DNA of 64,000 nucleotides from Sugiyamaella lignohabitans (taxonomy: Eukaryota; Ascomycota; Dipodascomycetes; Dipodascales; Trichomonascaceae): positions 2,480,001 through 2,544,000 of the forward strand of contig NC_031674.1 in NCBI RefSeq assembly GCF_001640025.1, given 5' to 3'. Position numbers and translations under genes: made by a program. Below the pieces are notes generated by a model. The model made no database searches, had not been told where the DNA came from, and saw nothing but the letters and a program-made list of their open reading frames with translations. Below are positions 31,641 to 42,521 of the stretch, piece by piece. Position 1 is the first letter of the stretch. Each line of letters starts with the position of its first letter.

Positions 31641-33734
31641 ATGAGTTCGTATCGACAGAGAAACCAGCCTCCTGGTAAGATGGCAACCCCTAGGTTGTCA
31701 GCTTTACGAAGCCGAACGCCTTATGATCGTCGACAATCAGGGAACGCTGGAGAAGCTTCTGTTACCGCTAGTAGTACCGGCGAACAGAGTTCAACAGAAG
31801 CTCAAAATTCGACCCCATCCTTATTTGGTGGATCACCTAGCAACTTTTTTTCTCGAGTAAAGGGTCTACTGTCGCCAGCGAAATTTTTCTCTCGTCAAAA
31901 TGTACAGACGAGCAATCGGCAACCGGAGACTGAAGGTGGAAATGGCAATGATTATATGAATGAAGATGAAGATAGTCTTAATGAACACGATACGGGTCTC
32001 AATGCAGAGTCTGGTATCAGTTCTGGATCTCAAAGTGTATTCAGTTTTCCATCGCCCGAGAATCCTTTTGAGCGTGGTTCAAGGCGATTATCGTCTGAAA
32101 GTGGGGAAACTGCCAGCCCAAATGAGAAGCTTCAGGAGTTCTTCCGTTCAGTTGGGTCCAGGCGCTTGACTGAAATTGAAATGGAAGGTGTTTTGTCCCT
32201 GATGAGACAAAACGGAGTAACTTCAGTGAATCAATCTCCACTTGAAGCCGAGAGAGGTGTAAGACTCAGCGTACCTCCTTCATCTTCCAAGTCGGAGGTA
32301 GATTTGGGCACAAGCCCTTCCTTACGAATTCCCCATTCTTCTACACTCTCAGACTTGTCTGCTATATCTGATATAAATCAGTCTCCATCTGTAGATAGGC
32401 GGATTACAAAATCAACAACGATGGGACAATTGGCTCCTTCAAAAGTACTTTCTACCCCCACAAAAACACCCAGGTCTAGTTTGAGATTCTCCACCCCGTC
32501 ACGAAGTGATTCTCCCTCTTCAGGTGAACCATACAGTCCATTATTCAGCCAATCGAAGCGCTCAACACCTTATAGCAGATTTGTCCATGCTTCATCCAAT
32601 GGAAGGGAAACTATCAGTTCTCGCTCAAATGCGATGCACTATCATTCTATTCCCACTCCCTATAGACCCGGTGCAGGTAGCTCTTTCCGTCGTAGCCCCA
32701 GTGGCTCCAGAATTGGTTCTAGAGCTGGATCGTTATCTCCCAGTGTTCGGTCCGATACTGACAGTAACTCACAAGTAGATGAGTCGGAAGCTCAAACTGC
32801 ATCAGAACAGTTAGTATCAGAACCGAAACCTAGTCCTAAGCCGCTTAGTAGCACAGCTTCAGCTTTACTATCAATTATTGGTGCTGGAGACAACCAGAAG
32901 AAGTCTGAAGAACCCGCGCCTGAAGTCAAGCCGTTTATTAATCCATATGCATCCAGAACCCACAAATCTACTCCCAGAAATCCAAATCTGACGAAAAAGT
33001 CGTCAAAAAGTTTTGGCTCGTCTGCCTCTACAGCGACTGTTAACAGCAGTAACTCCACTCCAAAAGCAACACCGTCTTCGCCTGTGACTACTGCCAGTGC
33101 AGCTAAGGAGCTTGAGATTACCAAACCAACATCTCTGTCAGTAAATTCTACAACCTCACCAGCTGCAAAACCAGTTCTTGGGTCGTCTTTCGCCTCGACA
33201 CAGAAATCTTCGTCAGGATTTCCAGAACAATATAAACCCGCAAAGAGGTCTAATCTGAGAGAATCCATTGTCGCGAGCCCGGAGTCTCCAGCGGCCCGGG
33301 AAGCAATCCCTCACAATGCACCAACTCCACCCCGCTTGTTTAAGTTTTCCTCGCCGTCTGTTTCATCTACAACTATTGCAACTTCTGCCAGCAAAGACAC
33401 ACATCCAGTAGATCCACCATCTGTATTTTCCTCAATTGAAAAGTCGACACCACAGAACATCATATCTCCCGCCAAACCACTCTTCCCCAGTTCCAAGACA
33501 AATGGTTTTCCTACAAATGGGGTCACAAAGACCACTGAAGCATCAGTAAACACCACTTCTACTTCAAATATAGGGTCACTGGCATCCACGACAAATGAAA
33601 AAGACCGTTACAAGAGCTCTTTCAACTTTGATTCTACATTTTTGGCTCAGGGCACAGTTCATCAACTGTCGTCATCGGAGAATCTGGCTGTCAAGAACTT
33701 TAAAGAGGATGTATTTACCTTTACCAGTCTCTGA
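31641..33734 (+). CDS. NUP60: Nuclear basket nucleoporin
   Basis: 697 residues, no intron, almost wholly disordered (Ser/Thr/Pro). Short blocks match yeast Nup60 in the same order: FFSRVKGLLSPAKFF (amphipathic membrane-binding helix), KLQEFFRSVGSRRLTEIEME followed by GVLSLMRQ, STASALLSIIGAG, QYKPAKRSNLRESIV followed by ASPESP, and a C-terminal VKNFKEDVFTFTSL. Nup60 anchors the nuclear basket and helps tether Nup2 and Mlp proteins at the inner face of the pore. FG-type motifs are sparse (FNF near the end), as in Nup60. It is longer than the Saccharomyces protein (539), all in linker sequence. Confidence 0.85.
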   Translation: MSSYRQRNQPPGKMATPRLSALRSRTPYDRRQSGNAGEASVTASSTGEQSSTEAQNSTPSLFGGSPSNFFSRVKGLLSPAKFFSRQNVQTSNRQPETEGGNGNDYMNEDEDSLNEHDTGLNAESGISSGSQSVFSFPSPENPFERGSRRLSSESGETASPNEKLQEFFRSVGSRRLTEIEMEGVLSLMRQNGVTSVNQSPLEAERGVRLSVPPSSSKSEVDLGTSPSLRIPHSSTLSDLSAISDINQSPSVDRRITKSTTMGQLAPSKVLSTPTKTPRSSLRFSTPSRSDSPSSGEPYSPLFSQSKRSTPYSRFVHASSNGRETISSRSNAMHYHSIPTPYRPGAGSSFRRSPSGSRIGSRAGSLSPSVRSDTDSNSQVDESEAQTASEQLVSEPKPSPKPLSSTASALLSIIGAGDNQKKSEEPAPEVKPFINPYASRTHKSTPRNPNLTKKSSKSFGSSASTATVNSSNSTPKATPSSPVTTASAAKELEITKPTSLSVNSTTSPAAKPVLGSSFASTQKSSSGFPEQYKPAKRSNLRESIVASPESPAAREAIPHNAPTPPRLFKFSSPSVSSTTIATSASKDTHPVDPPSVFSSIEKSTPQNIISPAKPLFPSSKTNGFPTNGVTKTTEASVNTTSTSNIGSLASTTNEKDRYKSSFNFDSTFLAQGTVHQLSSSENLAVKNFKEDVFTFTSL

Positions 33735-33976
33735 TCCTAGTCTATATTTATGCTCTTGAGTACTCTCATATCGTATGTAATACTAATTAGATTTCTACGA
33801 AATTCTATCTTCCTGACTCAAATCTGAACCAGGACTTTCGTATGACCAGAATAGAGCCCCCCTCGTTCACGTTGATGCACGGCTGAAATATTTCAGTATG
33901 TGTATGCTTCACGAGACTGGATTCAGGAGTCACGATATCGTATCAGTTCAGATCCACTGTAGGCACATTCGCTCAA

Positions 33977-35047
33977 ATGTCTACTCAACCTCTGTCTATT
34001 CCTGCCAAGAAGGTTCTTCTTGTTGGTGGTTGTGGGTTCTTGGGCCTGCATCTTATTGACCAATTCTGGAATCTGTCGCCTCGTCCCGAAATTCACGTTT
34101 TTGATATTCGTGAACTACCCAAAGTCTCTCCTAATTTCTATAAGTTCAACCCATCTCAAATCAATGTCCATATCGGTGACTTGACATCTCCTACTGATGT
34201 TAGTGAAGTTATTTCTAGAATCAGTCCAGAAGTTATCGTCCATTCTGCATCACCTGTTCACGGTATGGGATCTGCTATTTACTACAAGGTTAATGTGGAC
34301 GGTACCAAGAACTTAATTGCCTGTGCTAAAAAGCTCAAGGTTCCTGCTTTAGTATATACCTCTTCTGCAGGTGTTTTGTTTAATGGAGATGACCTATACA
34401 ACGCTGACGAAACACATCCCTTCCCAGCAAAATCCATGGATGCATACAACCTTACCAAACAAATTGCTGAAGAGTTGGTTCTCAAGGCCGATAGTCCTGA
34501 ATTCCGTACTACTGCTATTCGACCAGCAGGTATTTTTGGACCAGGAGATCGACAAATGATTCCTGCTCTGAGAGCTATGGGCCAGAAGGGCCAACATAAA
34601 ATCCAGCTGGGAAACAACCTCAACCTCTTTGATGTCACTTACGTTGGAAACGTTGCGTACTCACACGTTTTGGCTGCCCAAAAAATTTTAGACCCCAAGG
34701 AAGCCGACAAGGTGGGAGGTGAGTGCTTCCTTATCACTAACGATGCGCCAATTTATTTCTGGTCTCTGGGACGTGCTGTATGGAACTACGATGGTCTGGT
34801 TGCTGAAAGAACATTTGTTATCCCCAGATCCGTGGGAATCGCTATTGGCTATGTGTCTGAATTTTTTTCATCTCTGCTCGGTAAGGAGCCTGGCTTGACT
34901 CCTTTCAGAGTTCGCACTACTTGTGCTGTTAGGTACTATAATATTACCAAAGCAAAGACAGTCCTCGGATATGCTCCTCAGACTAGTTTGGAAGAGGGTA
35001 TCAATCTCACGTGTGCTTCTATGGATGAGTCTCTTGAGAAGAAATGA
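33977..35047 (+). CDS. ERG26: Sterol-4-alpha-carboxylate 3-dehydrogenase
   Basis: 356 residues, no intron. A 3-beta-HSD-type short-chain dehydrogenase: NAD(P)-binding GGCGFLG near residue 18, SASPVHG, TSSAGV and the catalytic YNLTK (YxxxK) near residue 157, then RPAGIFGPGDRQMIP. These match Erg26, which oxidises and decarboxylates the C4 carboxyl sterol intermediate in ergosterol synthesis at the ER with Erg25 and Erg27. Length matches the family (349 in Saccharomyces). Confidence 0.94.
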   Translation: MSTQPLSIPAKKVLLVGGCGFLGLHLIDQFWNLSPRPEIHVFDIRELPKVSPNFYKFNPSQINVHIGDLTSPTDVSEVISRISPEVIVHSASPVHGMGSAIYYKVNVDGTKNLIACAKKLKVPALVYTSSAGVLFNGDDLYNADETHPFPAKSMDAYNLTKQIAEELVLKADSPEFRTTAIRPAGIFGPGDRQMIPALRAMGQKGQHKIQLGNNLNLFDVTYVGNVAYSHVLAAQKILDPKEADKVGGECFLITNDAPIYFWSLGRAVWNYDGLVAERTFVIPRSVGIAIGYVSEFFSSLLGKEPGLTPFRVRTTCAVRYYNITKAKTVLGYAPQTSLEEGINLTCASMDESLEKK

Positions 35048-35235
35048 AGTGACTCGTATTAGTTTCAAGTATCTCATTCAAAGAATATAATAGTTCGTAT
35101 AAGCTTTTGTGTATATAGTTGTCTCATTCATGTTTGATATATTGTTTAACGAAAGTGAAATATCTAGGCTGTTTACATTGCCATCAGAAACTTGCGAATA
35201 TACAGAAGTCACGAATTACCTAGATGTCAAAGAAG

Positions 35236-37610
35236 TTATATAACTCTATTGATCAGCAATACTCCACTGATCACAACCATGCCGAATACTTTTGCTGAAA
35301 GAGCCACTTGTTTCTGAGCTGCACCAGAAACTGCCGCTGTCTTGGAATAAGTGTGGCCGACTTGAAAAAATGGATTTTTTCTTGCCACAGCATTGCCTTT
35401 TCCATCATTGGTGGAGTCTATTTCGGCCGTCCCTGATGTATCTGATGTAGCAGCTGCCGAATACAACGATGTTGTAGTTTTGGCGGGTTTGGAATTCATG
35501 TTTTGCCCCGTGCCGGCAGTCTCACGCGATTTTGCTGACCTTTCTGATTTAAGTTGTGATTTCAAGCTTCTAAGTTTATCCTCTTCTAGTTTCCTGGCCA
35601 ATTTTTCTTTCTCTGATAAGTTCTTCATTTCATCATCCTCGACTGTTTCAGTTGGCTTCGACTCAGGTTCGGCGGAGGGTAATACTCGGATTATTGATGT
35701 AGTTGTTATTGTTATTTCCATTAGTACACCATCAGTAGGTGCCAAAGTATCCACATTTGCTTCCAAAGGTGTAGCACTATTGTTAAGCAACACCATAGCA
35801 GCGATTGGGCTTGAGAAGTTAATATAGGATGTCGAAGTTGAGTCACGATTTGCTAAATTCTCATGATCGTATAAACCAGTATCTGAAACAGCGAGAACAT
35901 TTACAGGTAGCCATCCTAGCTTTTTCTTGATTCGATTGAGAAATGTTGGCTCGGTATCGTCATCTTCTGACATGATCTCTTCTTCCTCCTCTTCTTCATC
36001 TATAAATCTGTTTCTGCTGGCATGTGGACGAACTTGTCGGAATGGGCTATAATCCTCTTCAAACCTATCAATATCATCATATCTATTTCTTCCTGACTTG
36101 AGATACCTACCAATGCTATCATCGTCATCTTCGTCATCGCCACCTATATAGAAGTCATCTGGGATTCCTTCTTCTTTGTCTTGGTCGACATCACCAAATT
36201 CATCCATGCGATGCCCTCTATTAGCCTTTTCCCAGTTTGTTCCACTTTGGTACGAGTTACGACTATCGTCGAAATAATCCCCATTGTCAAACTTCTTTAG
36301 GGAAACACTATCTTGTCTAGTTCTGTGTCTTTCAATATCTTTCTCACGCTCAAATTCTTTTGAGGTCGATTCTGAAAATTCTACCGAATCATCTGACAAT
36401 TGATCCATGTACTCAAACAAAGGTTCAGGGGCGTATTCTTTAGCATTATCCACGCTTTCTTTTACTTGGATACGAGGAGGCGATCGAGATGGAGAAGAGT
36501 TTTCAAGCATATTTGGCAGTTGCCGGGTTTCTTTGTAGTCATTGTCGGGCTGACCCGAATCTATTGAATTTTCGACAAGACGTTGACGAGAAATCCTGTC
36601 ATTAAGCCTTCCTGCACTGTTTCTGTTGTCATAAATGTCGCTTGGATTAAGATCGATTTGGCCAGTTGGGTACTCCATTTCAAAATCACCCAAGTAGTTG
36701 TCAATAAGACCATCATTGATAACGTAATCTTGGTTATCATACATTTGGTCAGTGAAATCGGTAATTTCATTTTGAATAGGATATTCACTTCCAAGTATTT
36801 GGTCATCTGGATAGAAAAAGCTACCACTCTCTTCGTATCTTGTCGGGGGATTTATATCATTGAATGTGTATTCAAGCAAATCGTTGGGATTCTGTACAAT
36901 GACCTCATTCTCATCGTACATGGGAAGCGAATTTCGTGGGTTTTCTAATACCGGCCTAATCCTACCACTAAGCTGTGGATTAGGATTGTAACGGTCAACG
37001 GCAATCTCATTCCGACTTGAGACAGGGTTCCTAGGAGTAGGGGCTTGTTCGACAAATCGACCCTGCTGAGATTGGGATATGTCTAAACCGCTCAAACCTG
37101 GGTGACTTGAAGGTTTTCTCACATCTGCTAAAAAATAGTCATCTTCTGGTTTCAAATCTGGTAGAACAGGATTGTCCAGAAAGCCGGGCGATTTTATCAT
37201 GTCATCTTTGTGTTGATATGCAGAATCTCCTTCGAACCGGACGACATTGGCAGCAGCTGAAACCTCAATATTTTTTCGTTCGATACCACTTTTATCAGAC
37301 ATGAGCCGTTCACAGTTATTTTCTAAATATAGATGAATCAATTTTGAATGCTGGCTCTTGTCACATAACGAGAGACATGAGTTCTTTTCACTGATTATCG
37401 TTAAGCACCTGCAATTAGTATCATTGTGACAGCTGTCCAGAGATTGATTGAATGTCTCCAAACATTTCTCTTGACTGATAGAATCCTAACGTTGTTAATA
37501 GAGCTCTGTCTCTTGGAAATTATTTCTTACTTACGCAATCTATCGCAAACGCACCAATAAAAGTTATTGGTATGAGACTTGTAAATGTTAGCAGCGATGC
37601 GTATTTCATT
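35236..37610 (-). CDS. Secreted, acidic, probably GPI-anchored protein, two exons
   Basis: Exon 1 (37610-37535) encodes a signal peptide (MKYASLLTFTSLIPITFYW). The frame then needs an intron: GTAAGT at 37534 is clear, but the only in-phase 3' site is an AAG at 37470 near a CAG that is out of phase, so this junction is uncertain. The model gives about 769 residues. After the signal comes a Cys-rich segment of about 55 residues with nine or so cysteines (CLETFNQSLDSCHNDTNCRC), then a long Asp/Glu/Asn/Arg-rich disordered region, then a Ser/Thr-rich part and a hydrophobic C-terminus (VFGMVVISGVLLINRVI) typical of GPI attachment. I do not recognise a named family. A cell wall or surface protein is likely. 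Confidence 0.6.
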
Positions 37611-38057
37611 TATTTAAGCTGACGATTGCCCAACTAGACCAATTTGGTATCTCCAAATTTAAAAGATGATTCAATTAAGTTCCATGGAAGTTAAATATTA
37701 TTGGGGGTAATGTCTAATATATATTATCCATGTTCACGAACATAATGCCATCGCAATATGCAGGGTCCAAGATCTCGCATACAACTTGCATAGAGAATCA
37801 TTTGACCAATATAACAATTACGTTCATGGTAACAATCAAAGATTAATTTTGATATATCTTTGATATATCTCTAATCTATGCTTGAAACTTAAGTGGAGTA
37901 TCATGGAGTCGAAATTTATCTGCTACCAAAGGATGAAAGTTTAGTGAGATAAGTGCACTGAGCTTGACTATCAAAAAATACCGGTTATTGAGATACATCT
38001 ATAACTGGACCTGAACTTATGATTGAATTTCTATGATATTTCACCAGACGGAGAAGG
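37611..38057. promoter_or_regulatory. Divergent promoter, GPI-anchored protein and MED8
   Basis: 447 bases, AT-rich. A 12-base direct repeat TTGATATATCTT occurs twice at about 37850-37874. Nothing else seen. Confidence 0.5.
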
Positions 38058-38678
38058 ATGGATACGGCACAATCGTCTGTGCAACCTGACTTGTCAGGGG
38101 TGCCTGTAACTGCATTGGAGTCGCTTAGATTGCGACTTGCTCAGCTGACTCATTCTTTAAATTCGCTTCAAGCACAGATTCAACAAGCATCACTACCATC
38201 ATGGCCAGCGTTACAAGGCCAACTCAATGTAATTTTAACACAACTGACCTCACTTTCAGCTACAGTAAGTGGGTATGCCGAAACTCTGCAAAGGACAGTG
38301 GCTTATCCTTTGCCTAATTTCCCCACCAACACAGAAGCTGGGCTGCTTACAACATTGCTAAGGAAAAAGAATCTCCCGGAAGTAGACGACTGGATAGCCG
38401 AAGGAAAGGAAATAGGCGAGAAAACACGTGCCAAACAAGACGGTGAATTCTGCTCGTGGGCTGCCAAAGTTGTTGATGAATGTCGTCAGGATCACGAGTG
38501 GTCTGGATTTCTCAGTCGTAAGGATATCGAGAACGGTCTTGAAGATGAGGGTCTCAATAGAAACAAAACGTCACCAACGGCTGGACCGTCTTGGACAAAT
38601 GACGAAACTATCATCTTCTTATCACGAGGAGAAATACCAGCCCGTTTTCAAAAAGTTGATGAGTCAATTGCATCCTAA
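38058..38678 (+). CDS. MED8: Mediator head subunit Med8
   Basis: 206 residues. Two N-terminal helices with hydrophobic heptads (ALESLRLRLAQLTHSLNSLQ and LNVILTQLTSLSATV) and the conserved VAYPLPNFPTNTEAGLLTTL segment identify Med8. It belongs to the head module of Mediator, which bridges activators and RNA polymerase II; the Med8 C-terminal helix binds Med18. The WxxKVV segment and the FLSRGEIPARF end fit the family. Convergent with FCF2. Length is close to Saccharomyces Med8 (223). Confidence 0.85.
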   Translation: MDTAQSSVQPDLSGVPVTALESLRLRLAQLTHSLNSLQAQIQQASLPSWPALQGQLNVILTQLTSLSATVSGYAETLQRTVAYPLPNFPTNTEAGLLTTLLRKKNLPEVDDWIAEGKEIGEKTRAKQDGEFCSWAAKVVDECRQDHEWSGFLSRKDIENGLEDEGLNRNKTSPTAGPSWTNDETIIFLSRGEIPARFQKVDESIAS

Positions 38679-38884
38679 TCTGTACGTCGTGATGAGCCTC
38701 TCATTTAGCTGCTCATATCCATGATAATCAGGTAACTCAAGTTGACGTCTTGCCTAGGGGCACGTAGGTTTCAGCAAGAGAGTGAAACACTGCATATTAC
38801 GGCTCAAAGGCGCCATCAATAACTTCGTTAATCGCATGAAATTAATTAAATAGTAATAATGCAAAAATAATACAAACTATCGCT

Positions 38885-39757
38885 TTATAGCTTTTTACGC
38901 ATCTGTTTAAGCTTCTTATAGTGAGCCTTTCTGCCAGACGTCTTAGAGCCTTGGATGTCGGTGTACTTCCTTTTGAAGTATGCTTTACTAGAGACATCAG
39001 CAAGAATTTCATCTGCAATAGTTTGTCTACGCTCCTTTCTAGAAAGTCTGGCGGAGTAGAATTCGGTGTTGCCCTCAATCACAGTACCAGTCTGGAAATA
39101 CTTCGGTAAGGGAGAGTTATCCTTCTTATAATGTCTTTTTGGATCCAGAACATTTCTCATTTTCAACAGTTTCAGGTCTCTTTTTAAAGTGGGAGTGAGT
39201 TCAGGCTTAGGCATGTTGAACCATTTATCCCCAGCATTGGACTCGCGCTCTTCCTTCTCTTGTTTGGCTACCTTCACTGGATCTACAATTTTACGAAATG
39301 TAGCTGTGGAAGAAGACTGTGGTCTTGCTGATGGAGAAACATCAGGTACTAAACGAACAACAGATTTCGACTTGGGATCGATTTTGACGGTATGAACATT
39401 ATCCAAACCAGGGTCTAATTTAGGAAGCAACTTCCATGATCGTTGAATCTCCTTGAATGTCGCTGAAGGACCTTGGTTCTCTCTTGCAAAAGTCTCTGTC
39501 AACATATCCACCTCAGGCTCGCTATCAACAGCCTTGCTTGCTTCTGACTTCTTAGTGGTCAGATTCTTTTTGGCTTGAGCTAATAGCTTATCAAGGTCAT
39601 CCTCATTATCGATGGAAAACTCAGGCTCGTGCTGTTGTTGTTGTTTCTTGGCGGGTGAGTCAACGTTGGCTTTTGTCTTTCTAGTAGGCGTGTTTGTCAC
39701 ACTAATATCGGACGACAACTCATGGTCGTCATCCTTAGTCTGAGATCTGGTTCTCAT
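38885..39757 (-). CDS. FCF2: Pre-rRNA processing factor Fcf2
   Basis: 290 residues from ATG 39757 (MRTRSQTKDD); the open frame runs further up but without ATG. The C-terminal half carries the Fcf2 domain: WFNMPKPELTPTLKRDLKLL, RNVLDPKRHYKK, YFQTGTVIEGNTEFYSARLS and FKRKYTDIQ..SGRKAHYKK. Fcf2 works in early cleavage of 35S pre-rRNA at sites A0-A2 in the nucleolus. The N-terminal half is disordered with a KKQQQQHEPEF stretch and is longer than in Saccharomyces (217 total). Conserved domain makes the call firm. Confidence 0.92.
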   Translation of the reverse strand: MRTRSQTKDDDHELSSDISVTNTPTRKTKANVDSPAKKQQQQHEPEFSIDNEDDLDKLLAQAKKNLTTKKSEASKAVDSEPEVDMLTETFARENQGPSATFKEIQRSWKLLPKLDPGLDNVHTVKIDPKSKSVVRLVPDVSPSARPQSSSTATFRKIVDPVKVAKQEKEERESNAGDKWFNMPKPELTPTLKRDLKLLKMRNVLDPKRHYKKDNSPLPKYFQTGTVIEGNTEFYSARLSRKERRQTIADEILADVSSKAYFKRKYTDIQGSKTSGRKAHYKKLKQMRKKL

Positions 39758-40046
39758 AATAAATAAAATAAATAAATAATTTGTAAGTTGTATCAACCTT
39801 TAACGCTCTGGCTGAAAAAAATTAATTTTCTGGATAGCACTGCAGAAATGTCATGTACGGCTAATTTTTATTGATAGCGGTTAGGGCAAGACCCTGGCGA
39901 TCTTCGACGTCCATACTGCCGGTCGATGGGCTTGGCTCCAAGTCTACTACTCCTCTCGGTGGGTGGAATGATTATCTCAGTTGTTTCCAGCTATCTCCCA
40001 AAAAATAGGAGAAAAATTACAAAGTAAATATCATAAATATTATTAA

Positions 40047-41441
40047 TTAAGATTGTGAGAGCTCGGTCTTTTTGGCATGCTCATATGATAGCGAAAAGTA
40101 GGTATTGGGCGCCATGATAGTTTCTTTTGAGGGCTCACCTCCTTGATGTGTGAGTTCAAAAACACGGGTACATGCCATGCTATACTGATGCTTCTGGGTG
40201 AGGTCGCGGATTTTCGACAACTCAGCAGTATCGGTGATGCCCATTTCTCGCAGTTCACTTGCTAGACGGTCTGGAGAGAACTCTTTATACGGACAACCGT
40301 GAATCTCGTCACGGCCAACACCGCTCATGCCTATATGAACACAATTCTGAGGCTCATATGCCCGCCTTGAACCTACCAAGCCGTAAGAATGCTTGATATT
40401 GTATGCGTACTCCTTGTTGAACTTGTCATCAGTCACCTTCTTGAACATCATACGCCAAAACTTAAGCGACTCTTCCACAGACAGACCAATTGCTCGAAGA
40501 AAAGTACCGTATTGTTTTCGGCCCTCATATTTCAGATGTTGGTTGACTTCTAAACCTCGCTGCATATTGTGCATACATAGAGGAAAGTGTCCTGCTCTGT
40601 CTAAAGCTGCTACTGAATCTGCTGTAAAGCCTTCATCAGAGTAGATAGGTCCGCTGTAAGTCTGCCAGGCAAATCCGGACGATAAGTGAGTTAGTACAGG
40701 TACTAATCTCTGATCTTCTTCTAACCTTGGCAGAGCTCGAGCTGTGAGCATTAATGCTTGGTCCAGTCGAGATGAAAATTCCGCTGCAATTAATGACTGT
40801 TGCAGTGAGTTAGGAACATATGCCTTTCCACGTTTAACAAGTACTCGACGTGATTCTACTAGATCGCAAACTCTCTCGAAGTCGACTTTGAAGTAGGTTT
40901 CGTTGATAGCTGGCGAGGGAACAGTGGCATGAGCAAGCTCCGCAGCCAGAGTATCTTTTTCTTGCTGGCTCACTTGTTCCCAATCAAGATTGAGATCTTG
41001 AATAAACGACTTTCTATCATTAGAATCGTCTGTTGCAAATCGGTACTTGAATAGTGCTGTCTCTAATCTGACCAGTTTAGCTCGTAGATCTTCATTACGA
41101 CAGAACGCCAGTCGTAAGATATAATGTGAATAGTGATCTTTCTTCCTCTCACTCTCAATGGCAGATCCATGTGTTCCCAATGGCAAATGTTCTGCCAGAA
41201 CCGGTTTCAGTAGCGATTCCATTGTCTGGCCCGTGATGTTATTCACAATACATCTCTCGACCTCTGCCAGTACCTTCAACCGGTCTATCGCCCACAATTC
41301 GAACTGATCCAGTGTGATCTCTTCCAAAGGAGGTAGAGCATAGAAACTCAGTCTATGTGGATAATTTGCCGGCGTGACTGTGGAGTCATCTCCCACGATG
41401 TTGTTCCGTTCCAACACTCGGCGCTTGCTGTGTCTGTACAT
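40047..41441 (-). CDS. PRI2: DNA primase large subunit
   Basis: 464 residues, starting MYRHSKRRV as yeast Pri2 (MFRQSKRRI). The large subunit of primase in the DNA polymerase alpha complex; its C-terminal domain holds a 4Fe-4S cluster. The four cluster cysteines are visible in PLCMHNM, QNCVHIG, HGCPYKEF and YSMACTRVF. LSFYALPPLEEITLDQFELW near the N-terminus and the FWRMMF segment are also diagnostic. Somewhat shorter than the Saccharomyces protein (528). Just upstream, a GTAAGT at 41656 and an AG at 41446 suggest a 211-base intron in the 5' leader that contains a degenerate hairpin element; its branch site is weak, so the intron is inferred. Confidence 0.95.
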   Translation of the reverse strand: MYRHSKRRVLERNNIVGDDSTVTPANYPHRLSFYALPPLEEITLDQFELWAIDRLKVLAEVERCIVNNITGQTMESLLKPVLAEHLPLGTHGSAIESERKKDHYSHYILRLAFCRNEDLRAKLVRLETALFKYRFATDDSNDRKSFIQDLNLDWEQVSQQEKDTLAAELAHATVPSPAINETYFKVDFERVCDLVESRRVLVKRGKAYVPNSLQQSLIAAEFSSRLDQALMLTARALPRLEEDQRLVPVLTHLSSGFAWQTYSGPIYSDEGFTADSVAALDRAGHFPLCMHNMQRGLEVNQHLKYEGRKQYGTFLRAIGLSVEESLKFWRMMFKKVTDDKFNKEYAYNIKHSYGLVGSRRAYEPQNCVHIGMSGVGRDEIHGCPYKEFSPDRLASELREMGITDTAELSKIRDLTQKHQYSMACTRVFELTHQGGEPSKETIMAPNTYFSLSYEHAKKTELSQS

Positions 41442-41494
41442 GTCTCTGATCTTAGTTAACGTTTCTGATCTAGAAAAATGGATGCTCGGCTTGT

Positions 41495-41550
41495 GCCTCC
41501 GGGGGCTGGCTAGCAGAGCCCCAGACTCCGTGGCTCCAGCTTCGCAGGAG
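41495..41550 (+). repeat. Hairpin element copy 5, in inferred PRI2 leader intron
   Basis: 56 bases, the most decayed clear copy: the internal stem is disrupted (GGGGCTGGCTAGCAGAGCCCC), and the terminal stem CTCCAGC-TTC-GCAGGAG has one mismatch. Antisense to PRI2. Confidence 0.85.
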
Positions 41551-41656
41551 ATAACTGGGACCGTGGGCGACCAATTCGAATGGTTCGCGAGGAGCTACTG
41601 TGTCTCTGGAGAACCAGCCCGAGCACAGGGGGGTTGTGACTCTAGAATTCACTTAC

Positions 41657-42071
41657 TAATAATCCTATGAATATTCAGACTATTCACAAAAGTACTGTTT
41701 TAATAAATCAGGACCCGAATGGTTGTGTATACTGGTATTAAGTGTGGTGATGTTGATGTTGACTTTGATGCGGTCGCGATAGAGGTTCAGAAACGCGATC
41801 TGGATACGCGTTTTTAATTAAGGCTTGCAGATGCTTCGGTCGACATTCCTTGCATATCTTCCCAACCCATTCCAACCTCCGATGTTAGGGTTTCTCGCAA
41901 AAACAACCAGTTCTACAATTCGGCAGCCAAGACCAAAATATCACAGGAAGCTAACTGAATTTTCGATTCCGATATCGGTCATCTCCAGTTGCACTCTTTA
42001 AACGTCGTGATATTTTCCGCTAGTCTCGACATAAAGATTTTGGCCTGGTGCTGCTATCTGCTTCACACGAA
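41657..42071. promoter_or_regulatory. Divergent promoter region, PRI2 and HAP5
   Basis: 415 bases between the inferred PRI2 leader exon and the inferred HAP5 leader. No coding potential seen. Confidence 0.4.
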
Positions 42072-42513
42072 GTAAGTCGTAATTTGCTTTCCGAGGTTTG
42101 GTTGGTTTGTCACGCGAGCAGTATTCCCGGTGGTGATGCTGCAATGGCGGGTATGGGTGAAGGTGGAAAACGACGTGGAACAACACTTCGACTGACTAGT
42201 TATCTCACTGACATTGATGTTGTTTCTACTCAATCTTAGTCAGTCGGATATGGCGTTTATTATTATTTTGATCTTGAATTTGCTTTCTTTCATCCATTGG
42301 TATTTCTTTTGCGGGATATGGACATAGACATAATCAGTCAGCTGGGGATGAATATTTTATTATTCTACTTCTAAAAGTTTTCTATTGACTTTGTCTACTT
42401 TTATGTCGTGGCTGTGTTTTTTCCGTGTGTCTATGTTGGTCGTGGATTGTGTGGTTTTCCATATCATGTTCCTAGTGTTGTACTGGGACACATTAATACT
42501 AACACATATACAG
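42072..42513 (+). other. Inferred leader intron of HAP5
   Basis: GTAAGT at 42072 and TACTAAC-ACATATACAG ending at 42513, nine bases before the HAP5 ATG. The branch site is a perfect TACTAAC. No ATG precedes it in the candidate leader, so it would not alter the protein. Confidence 0.45.
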
Positions 42514-42521
42514 ATACAGAT

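Noticed and set aside
39930..39966. Possible element relic (CCGGTCGATGGGCTTGGC.. and ACTCCTCTCGG)
   Set aside because: Similar block order to the hairpin element, but too diverged and with broken stems; could be chance.
42048..42239. Small frames between PRI2 and HAP5
   Set aside because: Fall in the inferred leader intron of HAP5 and show no conserved pattern.
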